From Gaiellasilicea sp045403015 (lineage in GTDB: Bacteria; Actinomycetota; Thermoleophilia; Gaiellales; Gaiellaceae): 15,479 bases of DNA. The stretch spans positions 1 through 15,479 of the forward strand of contig JAXIPI010000451.1 in NCBI GenBank assembly GCA_045403015.1. The letters are read 5' to 3'. Shown piece by piece: positions 1 to 5,541 of the stretch. Position 1 is the stretch's first letter. Every line of letters begins with the position of its first letter. The notes under the pieces were generated by a model, which was not told the DNA's origin, did not search any database, and was given only the letters and a program-made list of their open reading frames with translations. Made by a program: the position numbers and the translations under genes.

Positions 1-31
1 GCTCAGCCGATGTTCCACCAAGCCCTCCGAC

Positions 32-928
32 CTAGACGGCCCTGCAGAGCGGGTCGCCGGCGAAGAACTCCTTCTGCACGGCGTGCTGCTGCAGATCGAA
101 TTCCTTGTCGTACGTCGTGAGCGCGTCGGCTTCCCAGTAGATGTCGGGGGTGACGCCCGGGCCGATGATCGTCGCGCGATAGCGCTCGCCTGCTCCGACC
201 GGACGGCTGCCATGGCTGTAGAAGCCGTAGCAGAACTTGCCGGTGCCCTTGTGCATCAGGAAGCTGTTCTCCCGCTTCCAGCCCCGCCCATAGGCCGAGT
301 TGAAGGTGTCGAGATAGAGATTGCGGCCGAAGGTGTCGAGCGGGTTGCCGCCCGGGGTCGACTTGAAGCCGTGGACCGGCTTCCCGAGGTATGTGAACTC
401 CCCGAAGACGTGCTGGAACGACTTGTAGGCCCAGTTCAGGTTGACCGTCAGCTGCGGCAACTCGCCCTTCCAATGCGACAGCCGAAGCTCCCACACCGCC
501 GACTTGCCGGAGGCGGGCAGGCCGTAGTTGGGCAGCGCCCGCTGCCATGACTGGAGCGCCCAGTACGTGCCGTCGGGAGCCTTGCAACCGGCCACGAACC
601 ACTGCAGCTCGGGGCCGTCGTATGCCCCGCACGCATTCTTGAAGGTCTTCCAGACGTCGCGCTTGTAGGTCCCGTACCCGCCCGAGTAGTCGAGCTTGAA
701 CTCCACCTGCTTGCGGGTCGTCGTCGGCTGGATCGCGTTCACCGCGCCCCAGGCGAGGACGTTCCAGCGCTTGCCACGGGCATTGAAGCTGACGAGCGCC
801 TGGCCGTTGCCTGCGACCTTCAGCGAGACGTTGCTCACGTTGCGGTCGATGATCTCCGACGCCGACGCAGTTGCGGGAAGCCCGACAGCGGTGAGGACGG
901 CGATGATGGCAGCAAGGCGAAAGCGCAT
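32..928 (-). CDS. Secreted protein of unknown function
   Basis: This 298-residue protein is not recognised as a member of any named family. Residues 1-23 form a typical Sec signal peptide: a basic start (MRFR), a hydrophobic core and an ASA cleavage region near residues 21-23. The mature part is rich in Trp, Tyr, Gly and Asn and has no membrane segment, so it is probably an exported beta-rich globular protein. Four cysteines lie at about 100, 115, 233 and 295, which suggests two disulfides and fits an extracytoplasmic location. A GGGG run lies about 8 nt before the start, giving a weak ribosome-binding site. The gene stands alone, with a long leader upstream that holds a perfect palindrome. 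I am confident it is real and secreted; its function is open. Confidence 0.8.
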   Translation of the reverse strand: MRFRLAAIIAVLTAVGLPATASASEIIDRNVSNVSLKVAGNGQALVSFNARGKRWNVLAWGAVNAIQPTTTRKQVEFKLDYSGGYGTYKRDVWKTFKNACGAYDGPELQWFVAGCKAPDGTYWALQSWQRALPNYGLPASGKSAVWELRLSHWKGELPQLTVNLNWAYKSFQHVFGEFTYLGKPVHGFKSTPGGNPLDTFGRNLYLDTFNSAYGRGWKRENSFLMHKGTGKFCYGFYSHGSRPVGAGERYRATIIGPGVTPDIYWEADALTTYDKEFDLQQHAVQKEFFAGDPLCRAV

Positions 929-992
929 GGAAAACCCCGTTCGTAGACGACAGCCTGCGGAGGTAGTCGGCAGCGGCGGGGCAAGGTAGCAC

Positions 993-1006
993 CACCCTGA
1001 TGGGTG
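993..1006 (-). promoter_or_regulatory. Small hairpin in the leader of the secreted protein gene
   Basis: CACCC-TGAT-GGGTG is a perfect 5-bp stem with a 4-nt loop, 65 bases upstream of the secreted protein start. It could be a leader hairpin or chance. It is weak on its own. Confidence 0.25.
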
Positions 1007-1008
1007 AT

Positions 1009-1024
1009 TCGTAAAGCTTTACGA
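1009..1024. promoter_or_regulatory. 16-nt perfect palindrome, candidate operator
   Basis: TCGTAAAGCTTTACGA is self-complementary over all 16 bases and is AT-rich against a GC-rich background. It lies about 80 bases upstream of the secreted protein start and just beyond the terminator-like hairpin of the DUF4383 gene. The dyad symmetry without a loop is what a dimeric repressor site looks like. No regulator gene is adjacent, so its role is inferred. Confidence 0.4.
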
Positions 1025-1026
1025 GA

Positions 1027-1061
1027 CGACTGAAGGGGGCGAATCGTCGCCCCCTTCGTCG
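1027..1061 (-). terminator. Strong GC-rich hairpin after the DUF4383 gene
   Basis: GAAGGGGGCG (1032-1041) pairs perfectly with CGCCCCCTTC (1048-1057). CGAC and GTCG extend the stem on the outside, with one bulged T. It starts 19 bases past the stop codon of the DUF4383 gene on the minus strand. There is no following T-run, as is common in high-GC actinobacteria, so it is called a probable terminator from position and stability. Confidence 0.6.
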
Positions 1062-1079
1062 AACCATCGTGGTGCGCCG

Positions 1080-1499
1080 CTACGCGGTCGTCGTGACCCT
1101 GCGTTCGCGCGTCAGCGCGACTCCGACAGCGATCATCGCGCCGCCGAGGGCCAGGTGCAGCCAGTCGTCGGCGGAGTTCGACGGGATCCAGTCCGCGCCG
1201 CCGATGAGCCCGATCAGCCAGAGCACGATGTAGATCGCGCCGCCGCCGACCAGGAACGTGCGGGCGCCGCTCGCGGTCTTCGCCAGCGCCAGGCCGGCGA
1301 TGCCGAAGAGGCCGTGCACGATGTTGTGCAGGACGCTCACGCTGAAGATGCCGAGGAGCTCTGCGGTGCCGTCGTTACCGGCGAACTCGAGCCCGTCATA
1401 GAGGTTCGTGGTGATGCCGGGGATGAAGCCGGCGATCCCGACCAGGAGGAAGACGATTCCCACCAGCCGGGCGACGTTCTGAACGGGTGTCCGATCCAT
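1080..1499 (-). CDS. DUF4383 family membrane protein
   Basis: A 139-residue integral membrane protein with four hydrophobic segments: about 10-28 (VGIVFLLVGIAGF), 50-70 (SVLHNIVHGLFGIAGLAL), 80-97 (FLVGGGAIYIVLWLIGLI) and 112-130 (HLALGGAMIAVGVAL). The NLYDGLEFAG and LHNIVHGLFGIAGL stretches are characteristic of DUF4383, a small actinobacterial family of unknown function. The start is set at 1499 because GGAGGA lies 6 nt upstream; an ATG seven codons earlier (1520) would place that Shine-Dalgarno inside the gene. It is the only clearly Shine-Dalgarno-led gene in this part of the window. It follows the histidine kinase on the same strand after 104 bases and a hairpin, so it is probably separately transcribed. 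Confidence 0.85.
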   Translation of the reverse strand: MDRTPVQNVARLVGIVFLLVGIAGFIPGITTNLYDGLEFAGNDGTAELLGIFSVSVLHNIVHGLFGIAGLALAKTASGARTFLVGGGAIYIVLWLIGLIGGADWIPSNSADDWLHLALGGAMIAVGVALTRERRVTTTA

Positions 1500-1505
1500 G
1501 ACCAG

Positions 1506-1513
1506 TCCTCCCT
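1506..1513 (-). promoter_or_regulatory. Shine-Dalgarno of the DUF4383 gene
   Basis: The minus strand reads AGGGAGGA here, ending 6 nt before the ATG at 1499. It decides the start against the in-frame ATG at 1520. Confidence 0.75.
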
Positions 1514-1526
1514 GGGTCACTGTGGC

Positions 1527-1549
1527 CGAGCCGTGTTCCGCACGGCTCG
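1527..1549 (-). terminator. Hairpin between histidine kinase and DUF4383 gene
   Basis: CGAGCCGTG and CACGGCTCG form a perfect 9-bp stem with a 5-nt loop (TTCCG), 55 bases past the stop of the histidine kinase. It is probably the kinase terminator. It could alternatively sit in the leader of the DUF4383 mRNA. There is no T-run on the minus strand side. Confidence 0.5.
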
Positions 1550-1603
1550 CACGTTTTCCTCCCGTGCTTCGTCTTGTCCGGCCGATCGGTTCGCCGTCGC
1601 TTT

Positions 1604-2590
1604 CTAGTCGTGCGGGAGCTCTGCGCGAAGGGCGGTCCCGCGCTCCGGCACGCTCGAGATAGCCAGCGCGCCGCCGAGTGCGGCGACCCGGTCGGCAAGG
1701 CCGCGCAGCCCGGTCCCGGCGTCGGCATCGGCGCCGCCGACGCCGTCGTCGACGACCTCGACCACGGTCGTGGCGTCGCTGCAGCAGATGCTCACGGTCA
1801 CCAGCGAGGCCCGGCTGTGCTTGGCCGCATTCGCAAGTGCTTCCGCGGCGATGTAGTACGCGGCCGCCTCGACGGCAGCCGGCAGGCGCCTTGTCGGCAT
1901 CTCCACGATCTCCACGGGGAGCACGGCGCGCTCGGCGAGCGCCGCCAGCGCAGGACCGAGCCCTCGGTCGCCGAGCAGACGCGGGTGGAGGCCGCGGACG
2001 AGCTCCCGGATCTCCTCGAGCGCGAGCGTCAGCTCGATCTGTGCTGCCTCGACCAGTGCCGGCACCTCGCGCGGGTCGGTCTCGAGTCGCCGGCGGATCA
2101 GCTGGAGGTGAAGGGCGACGGTGACGAGTCGTTGCTGCGCGCCGTCGTGCAGGTTGCGCTCGACACGTCTGCGCTCGGCGTCGCCGGCCGCGACGATCCG
2201 TGCGCGTGACTCCTTCAGCTCACGTGTTGCGTCGTGCAGGTCGGTGACGTCGCGGACGATCGCGACGACCTCGTCGTCGGAGGCCGGCGCGACTCGAACC
2301 TCGAAGTCGCGGTCCTCGCCGAGATGGGTGCGGAGCCGGTACTCGACGGTCGCGAGCCGGCCGGACTCGAGTGCCGCCCCCACGCACGTCATCAGCTGGT
2401 CGGCGATTTCGGGCGGAAGCAGATCGCCGACGGTCGAGCCGATGACGACGTCCGGTGGATTCGCAAGGCGCGAGATGTCACCGGCGACCTCGAGGTAGGT
2501 GCCGTCCGCCCGCAGCCGCAGCAGGAGATCGGGAAGAGCGTCGAGCAACGCCTGAAGGCGCGCCTCGACGGGTGAGGAGACCCCGCCCAT
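1604..2590 (-). CDS. PAS-domain sensor histidine kinase (HisKA_3 / NarL-type)
   Basis: A 328-residue cytosolic two-component kinase with no membrane segment. Residues about 7-120 form a PAS fold (LQALLDALPDLLLRLRADG, ending in the AIVRDVTDLH linker). The dimerisation/phosphoacceptor helix follows, with the expected ERNLHDGAQQRL motif and phospho-His near residue 148. Then comes the HATPase_c domain: N-box EALANAAKHS, G1 VDDGVGGAD and G2 GTGLRGLADRV. This class normally partners a LuxR/NarL-type response regulator, but none is in the window, so it is an orphan here. The start is placed at 2590, not at an ATG 51 codons upstream, because the upstream choice would run through the divergent kinase gene. 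In addition, a TACGAT box sits exactly 6 nt before the 2590 ATG. Confidence 0.9.
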   Translation of the reverse strand: MGGVSSPVEARLQALLDALPDLLLRLRADGTYLEVAGDISRLANPPDVVIGSTVGDLLPPEIADQLMTCVGAALESGRLATVEYRLRTHLGEDRDFEVRVAPASDDEVVAIVRDVTDLHDATRELKESRARIVAAGDAERRRVERNLHDGAQQRLVTVALHLQLIRRRLETDPREVPALVEAAQIELTLALEEIRELVRGLHPRLLGDRGLGPALAALAERAVLPVEIVEMPTRRLPAAVEAAAYYIAAEALANAAKHSRASLVTVSICCSDATTVVEVVDDGVGGADADAGTGLRGLADRVAALGGALAISSVPERGTALRAELPHD

Positions 2591-2596
2591 GCAGGC

Positions 2597-2602
2597 ATCG
2601 TA
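2597..2602 (-). promoter_or_regulatory. -10 box of the histidine kinase (leaderless)
   Basis: The minus strand reads TACGAT, then six bases (gcctgc), then the ATG at 2590. This is the TANNNT-N6-start pattern expected of leaderless actinobacterial mRNA. Confidence 0.6.
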
Positions 2603-2609
2603 GACGGCG

Positions 2610-2615
2610 TACGCT
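2610..2615 (+). promoter_or_regulatory. -10 box of the phosphotransferase gene (leaderless)
   Basis: TACGCT followed by six bases (cccgcg) and the ATG at 2622. It lies 7 bases from the divergent kinase's -10, so RNA polymerase cannot easily occupy both promoters at once. Confidence 0.6.
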
Positions 2616-2621
2616 CCCGCG

Positions 2622-3500
2622 ATGCCCGAGTGGACCCCGGAGATCGCCGTCGGCGAGCCGCTAGCGCGGAGGTTGCTCGGCAGCCAGTTTCCCGAGCTCG
2701 AGGCGCACTCTCTGCTCCTGCTGGGGGAGGGCTGGGACAACACTGCATGGCTCGTCGACGAGCGATGGGTGTTCCGGTTCCCGCGCCGCGCGATTGCGCT
2801 GCCGGGTATCGAGCGCGAGCTCGCGGTGCTGCCGCGCCTGGCGCCGTTACTCCCGCTGGCCGTGCCGAGGCCCGTGTTCGTCGGACGCCCGGGCGAGGGC
2901 TATCCGTGGCCGTTCTTCGGAGCCCCACTCGTGCCGGGAGTGGAGCTGGCGGAGGCGGCGATGGACGACGCGCAGCGCGTCGGGATCGCGCGCCAGCTGG
3001 GCGAATTCCTGCGTGCGCTGCACTCGGCGGAGATCGACATCGAGCTGCCTTTCGATCCCATCTCGCGCAGTGGCATGAGCTTCCGGGTACCCCGCACGCG
3101 AGAGCGCCTCGCCGATCTCGGCGATGTACCCGATGGGGCCGAGGACATTCTCGAGGCCGCGCTTGCGCTGCCGCCGCCCGAGAAGGCGACGCTTGTGCAC
3201 GGAGACCTCCACCTCCGGCACGTCCTGGTGGAGGGTGGGCGACTCTCGGGCGTGATCGACTGGGGCGACGTCTGCCGGTCCGATCCCGCAGTCGACCTCG
3301 TGCTCGTGTGGTGTGCGTTGCCACCCGAGGCGCGGCGCGAGTTCTTCGCTGTCTACGGGGACGTGAGCGAGGCCGCTCTACTCCGCGCCCGCGTCCTCTC
3401 GCTCTTCCTTTGCGCTGTGCTGGCCCTCCACGCCCGCCAGGAGGATCTGCCGCAGGTCGAGCGAGAGTCGCTCGCCGGCCTCGACCGAACGCTACGTTGA
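2622..3500 (+). CDS. Aminoglycoside-phosphotransferase (APH) family kinase
   Basis: A 292-residue small-molecule kinase of the APH/choline-kinase fold. The N-lobe includes GEGWDNTAWLV (nucleotide-binding loop, about 35-45) and a VFRFPRR strand (about 50-56) with the ATP-contacting region. The catalytic loop is HGDLHLRHVLV (193-203) with Asp195 as the likely catalytic base. The metal-binding loop is IDWGDVCRSDPAVDL (212-226). The Asn usually found five residues after the catalytic Asp is His200 here, a variant I believe occurs in part of this family. The substrate is unknown: these enzymes may phosphorylate antibiotics, sugars or amino alcohols, and nothing in the sequence shows resistance. 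No Shine-Dalgarno is present; the start follows a TANNNT box by 6 nt. Confidence 0.88.
   Translation: MPEWTPEIAVGEPLARRLLGSQFPELEAHSLLLLGEGWDNTAWLVDERWVFRFPRRAIALPGIERELAVLPRLAPLLPLAVPRPVFVGRPGEGYPWPFFGAPLVPGVELAEAAMDDAQRVGIARQLGEFLRALHSAEIDIELPFDPISRSGMSFRVPRTRERLADLGDVPDGAEDILEAALALPPPEKATLVHGDLHLRHVLVEGGRLSGVIDWGDVCRSDPAVDLVLVWCALPPEARREFFAVYGDVSEAALLRARVLSLFLCAVLALHARQEDLPQVERESLAGLDRTLR
3493..3498 (+). promoter_or_regulatory. -10 box of the HNH gene (leaderless)
   Basis: TACGTT followed by gaagcg and the ATG at 3505. It overlaps the last codons and stop of the upstream kinase, so the HNH gene can be transcribed alone although only 4 bases separate the genes. Confidence 0.55.
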
Positions 3501-3504
3501 AGCG

Positions 3505-4062
3505 ATGGCTCAGCCGAAGAAGAAGTCGCTGCAGGACGTGCTCCGGGAACGCCGAGCGGCGGCCCCGCTCCTCAGCGCCCGCGAGCTACGGGAGCGCGAG
3601 GCGGCGCGCCGGCGAGAGGAAGTCGAGGTGGAAGCTGCCCGGCTCGTGGCGCGGTGGCGAGCGGAGCGCACACCGGTCGACGCGGACGGAAAGCTCAGTC
3701 CGGACGTCTACGCGGCCGTCTTCGCGTCCAGCCGACGGGCATACCTGACGAGCAAGCACTGGTCGCGCCGCTCTTCGGCGCAGCGCAAGGCGATGCCGGC
3801 CTGCGAGGTCGCACGGTGCGGGAAGTCGGAGGGTCTGCACGCCCACCACCTCACCTACGACACGCTCGGGGAAGAGGTCGCCGGCCGCGACCTCATCACG
3901 CTCTGCGAGGGTTGCCTGCGCCGCGCGGTAAGGCTCGAACAGGAGCGCGGCCGCGCCGGGACGCGGGCCGAGCTGCAAGCGCTCGACCCGGAGCAGCCGC
4001 TCTACGACCCGGCCGCGATCGCCGCGCTGAGGGCGAAGCACAGCCGTCCGCTTCGCCCCTAG
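3505..4062 (+). CDS. HNH-nuclease-like zinc protein with basic coiled N-terminus
   Basis: A 185-residue protein. Residues 1-55 are highly charged and probably helical (repeated RERR/REREAARRREEVEVEAARL). Residues 80-140 resemble an HNH/treble-clef module: YLTSKHW, Cys100 and Cys105, LHAHHLTYDTLGEE (His112, His114, His115) and DLITLCEGC (Cys134, Cys137). The spacing YLxSxHW...C..C...HHLTY..LG.E...DL..LC..C matches a widespread group of small HNH proteins. The first knuckle is CX4C instead of CX2C, and the usual final CH is CL, so cleavage activity is uncertain. It is 4 nt after the phosphotransferase gene but has its own -10. It ends 8 bases from the convergent beta-helix gene. Its role could be DNA processing or simple nucleic-acid binding. 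Confidence 0.8.
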   Translation: MAQPKKKSLQDVLRERRAAAPLLSARELREREAARRREEVEVEAARLVARWRAERTPVDADGKLSPDVYAAVFASSRRAYLTSKHWSRRSSAQRKAMPACEVARCGKSEGLHAHHLTYDTLGEEVAGRDLITLCEGCLRRAVRLEQERGRAGTRAELQALDPEQPLYDPAAIAALRAKHSRPLRP

Positions 4063-4070
4063 CGCGAGGT

Positions 4071-5030
4071 CTACAGGCAGCCGACGCCCAGGCACTGGAG
4101 CGGATCTCCGTTGTGCCGCGCGCGGTTGAAGCCGCCGTCGATGACGCCTGCGAGGTTCGTCATGATCCCGAGCCCGCCGTTCCAGTTCGCGGTGTTGAAC
4201 GCGACCGTGTAGAACGGCCCGTTCTCCGGAATCTGGTCGACGATCGTCAGGCCGTGGCCGGTGTTGTACTTCGCGACGTTTCCGCTGATCAGACCCGGGC
4301 TGTCGTCGACGTTGATGCCGATCCCGCCGTTCCAGTTCGCGATGTTCCTGAGCGTGGGGCCATTCGACCGCGTCCGGAAGATCCCGGCGCTCGCATTGTC
4401 GGAGGCGACGTTGTCGGCAACCGAGGCGGCGCAGAACTGAAGCCGGATGCCGACGTCGTTCCTGACGGAGCGATTCCCCTCGATCTCGGCCGCGCTGCTG
4501 AGCGTGTCGCGACAGAAGATGCCGGTGCCCGTGAGGTCGGCGAGCGTGTTGCCCGCGATGCGGCTCGAGGCGGCGCCGAAGGCGACGATGCCGTCGCCCG
4601 AGTCGCGCACCTTGTTGTCGAGAATCTGGTTCGAGTCCGCTCCGTTGTCGGTACGCGCAAGCCGGATGCCGGTGAGAGTCCGGCGAATGACGAGGCCCTC
4701 CACAGTGGAGCTCGTGGTGTTGAATAGCTTGACGCCGTCGGCGAAGTCGCTGACCTTCCCGTTCTTCACGGTGACGCCGGTCCGGCCGGTGACGTCGATC
4801 CCGACACCCGTTCCGTTCGCCAGCCCTCTGATCGCAAAGCCGTTCAGATCGATCGTCACGTTGTCTGCTCCGACGACGAGGCCGGAGGCGCAGCCTTTCA
4901 GCGACTTGGTGAGCGTGACGTCAGTTGTGACGACGTCGCCGCAGGCAGGCGACCACGGGTTCGTGGCGCCGGCGGCGGGAGCGATGATCGCGGCGGCAAG
5001 CAGAGCGACGAGTGACAGGCCAAGCTTCAT
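4071..5030 (-). CDS. Secreted right-handed parallel beta-helix repeat protein
   Basis: A 319-residue exported protein. The signal peptide covers about residues 1-22 (MKLGLSLVALLAAAIIAP...AGA). The rest is a ladder of short repeats typical of PbH1/NosD-like beta-helices: NVTIDLNGFAIRG, GVTVKNGKVSDFADGVKL, NQILDNKVRDSGDGIVAF, SRIAGNTLADLTGTGIF, SVADNVASDNASAGIF and LISGNVAKYNTGHGLTI. Such folds occur in carbohydrate-active, adhesin and surface proteins, but no catalytic motif is visible and no enzyme activity is claimed. Six Cys residues suggest disulfides. The start at 5030 is chosen because AGAGGGG lies 7 nt upstream and it directly opens the signal peptide; the ATG at 5084 lies upstream of this site. 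Two coils repeat almost exactly 50 residues apart. Confidence 0.85.
   Translation of the reverse strand: MKLGLSLVALLAAAIIAPAAGATNPWSPACGDVVTTDVTLTKSLKGCASGLVVGADNVTIDLNGFAIRGLANGTGVGIDVTGRTGVTVKNGKVSDFADGVKLFNTTSSTVEGLVIRRTLTGIRLARTDNGADSNQILDNKVRDSGDGIVAFGAASSRIAGNTLADLTGTGIFCRDTLSSAAEIEGNRSVRNDVGIRLQFCAASVADNVASDNASAGIFRTRSNGPTLRNIANWNGGIGINVDDSPGLISGNVAKYNTGHGLTIVDQIPENGPFYTVAFNTANWNGGLGIMTNLAGVIDGGFNRARHNGDPLQCLGVGCL
4173..4341 (-). repeat. Duplicated beta-helix coil inside the gene
   Basis: The same 19 bases (CCCGCCGTTCCAGTTCGCG) occur at 4173-4191 and 4323-4341, 150 bases apart. Flanking bases are also similar. In protein they give NWNGGIGI and NWNGGLGI. This looks like a recent internal duplication of coil units. 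Confidence 0.6.
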
Positions 5031-5330
5031 GTGGGAGCCCCTCTTTGTTTGCGGCGGAGACTCGATCGTCCCACTGAACCGCATCGGCGGACACTGGCGG
5101 TTCGGCTAGTCATGCGAATCCCCACCTTCCTGCGCCGCCCGGAGCTGCGGGCGTGCTCGGCTCCCATGTGTCTCGTAACAGAGATTGAGACCGCTTGCAA
5201 GCGAGGTGGGGTACATGAAGCCTCGGCATCAAGTCGAACGGAAAGGAGCCGCATGCCGGAGCTTACAACGCCGCGCGACCTCTTTCCTGCACGAGTGGGT
5301 CCTTCATCGTCTCGCGCTTCGGTGAACGAG
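5031..5330. other. 300-bp non-coding gap between beta-helix gene and tRNA-Ser
   Basis: It holds the Shine-Dalgarno (minus strand AGAGGGG, 5038-5044) and presumed promoter of the beta-helix gene, and the 3' flank of the tRNA. An AAGGAG followed by ATG at 5253 (plus strand) opens a frame, but that frame runs antisense through the tRNA and is rejected. No convincing gene is seen. Confidence 0.5.
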
Positions 5331-5417
5331 CGGCGGGGGTGGGATTTGAACCCACGGACGAGTTGCCCCGTCAGCGGTTTTCAAGACCGCCCGATTCGAC
5401 CGCTCTCGCACCCCGCC
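5331..5417 (-). tRNA. tRNA-Ser(UGA)
   Basis: Read on the minus strand this folds as an 87-nt class II tRNA. The acceptor arms GGCGGGG (5411-5417) and CCCCGCC (5332-5338) pair perfectly, with discriminator G at 5331, as expected for tRNA-Ser. The anticodon stem GCGGT/ACCGC encloses CTTGAAA, so the anticodon is UGA (plus-strand 5381-5383). A long variable arm (TGACGGGGCAACTCGTCC) and the T-arm GTGGG-TTCAAAT-CCCAC follow. CCA is not encoded. It reads UCA and, through wobble, other UCN codons. Confidence 0.96.
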
Positions 5418-5425
5418 TGGCGGCA

Positions 5426-5431
5426 ACCCTA
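5426..5431 (-). promoter_or_regulatory. -10 box of tRNA-Ser
   Basis: The minus strand reads TAGGGT, 8 nt upstream of the mature tRNA 5' end, so transcription would begin at or next to the tRNA. No good -35 is visible at the expected distance. Confidence 0.45.
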
Positions 5432-5453
5432 GCGGTTTGGTTGAGCTTGAGCT

Positions 5454-5470
5454 TGCACGTGGCGCGTGCA
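5454..5470. promoter_or_regulatory. Short inverted repeat in the lysC/tRNA-Ser divergent region
   Basis: TGCACG and CGTGCA flank a 5-nt centre (TGGCG). Just left of it is a tandem TTGAGCTTGAGCTTG. It lies between the divergent tRNA and lysC promoters and might be a regulator site. Evidence is symmetry only. Confidence 0.25.
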
Positions 5471-5529
5471 GGTTGTCGCGGCTCGCCTAGCGGCAGCGGT
5501 GCGCTGATCGGGACGAGTCGAGCGGTGTG

Positions 5530-5535
5530 TAGCGT
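5530..5535 (+). promoter_or_regulatory. -10 box of lysC (leaderless)
   Basis: TAGCGT, six bases (ctcgcc), then the ATG at 5542. There is no Shine-Dalgarno before lysC, which supports a leaderless transcript. Confidence 0.6.
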
Positions 5536-5541
5536 CTCGCC

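Noticed and set aside
3..1067. Long 354-codon minus-strand frame overlapping the secreted protein gene
   Set aside because: Its translation is Arg/Ala-rich without domains and lies in another frame of a gene with a clear signal peptide. It is a GC-rich shadow.
2622..3500. Antibiotic-resistance aminoglycoside kinase
   Set aside because: Only the general APH fold is supported. Substrate residues are not recognisable and the context is chromosomal.
4071..5030. Pectate lyase or other polysaccharide lyase
   Set aside because: Only the beta-helix repeats are visible; no catalytic Asp/Lys/Arg arrangement could be identified.
5253..5432. Small plus-strand frame with a good AAGGAG before ATG, containing WDLNPR-like sequence
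   Set aside because: It runs antisense through the tRNA-Ser gene. The WDLNPR...FQDRPIRPLSHP peptide is the well-known false translation of tRNA-Ser antisense, so it is not called as a gene.
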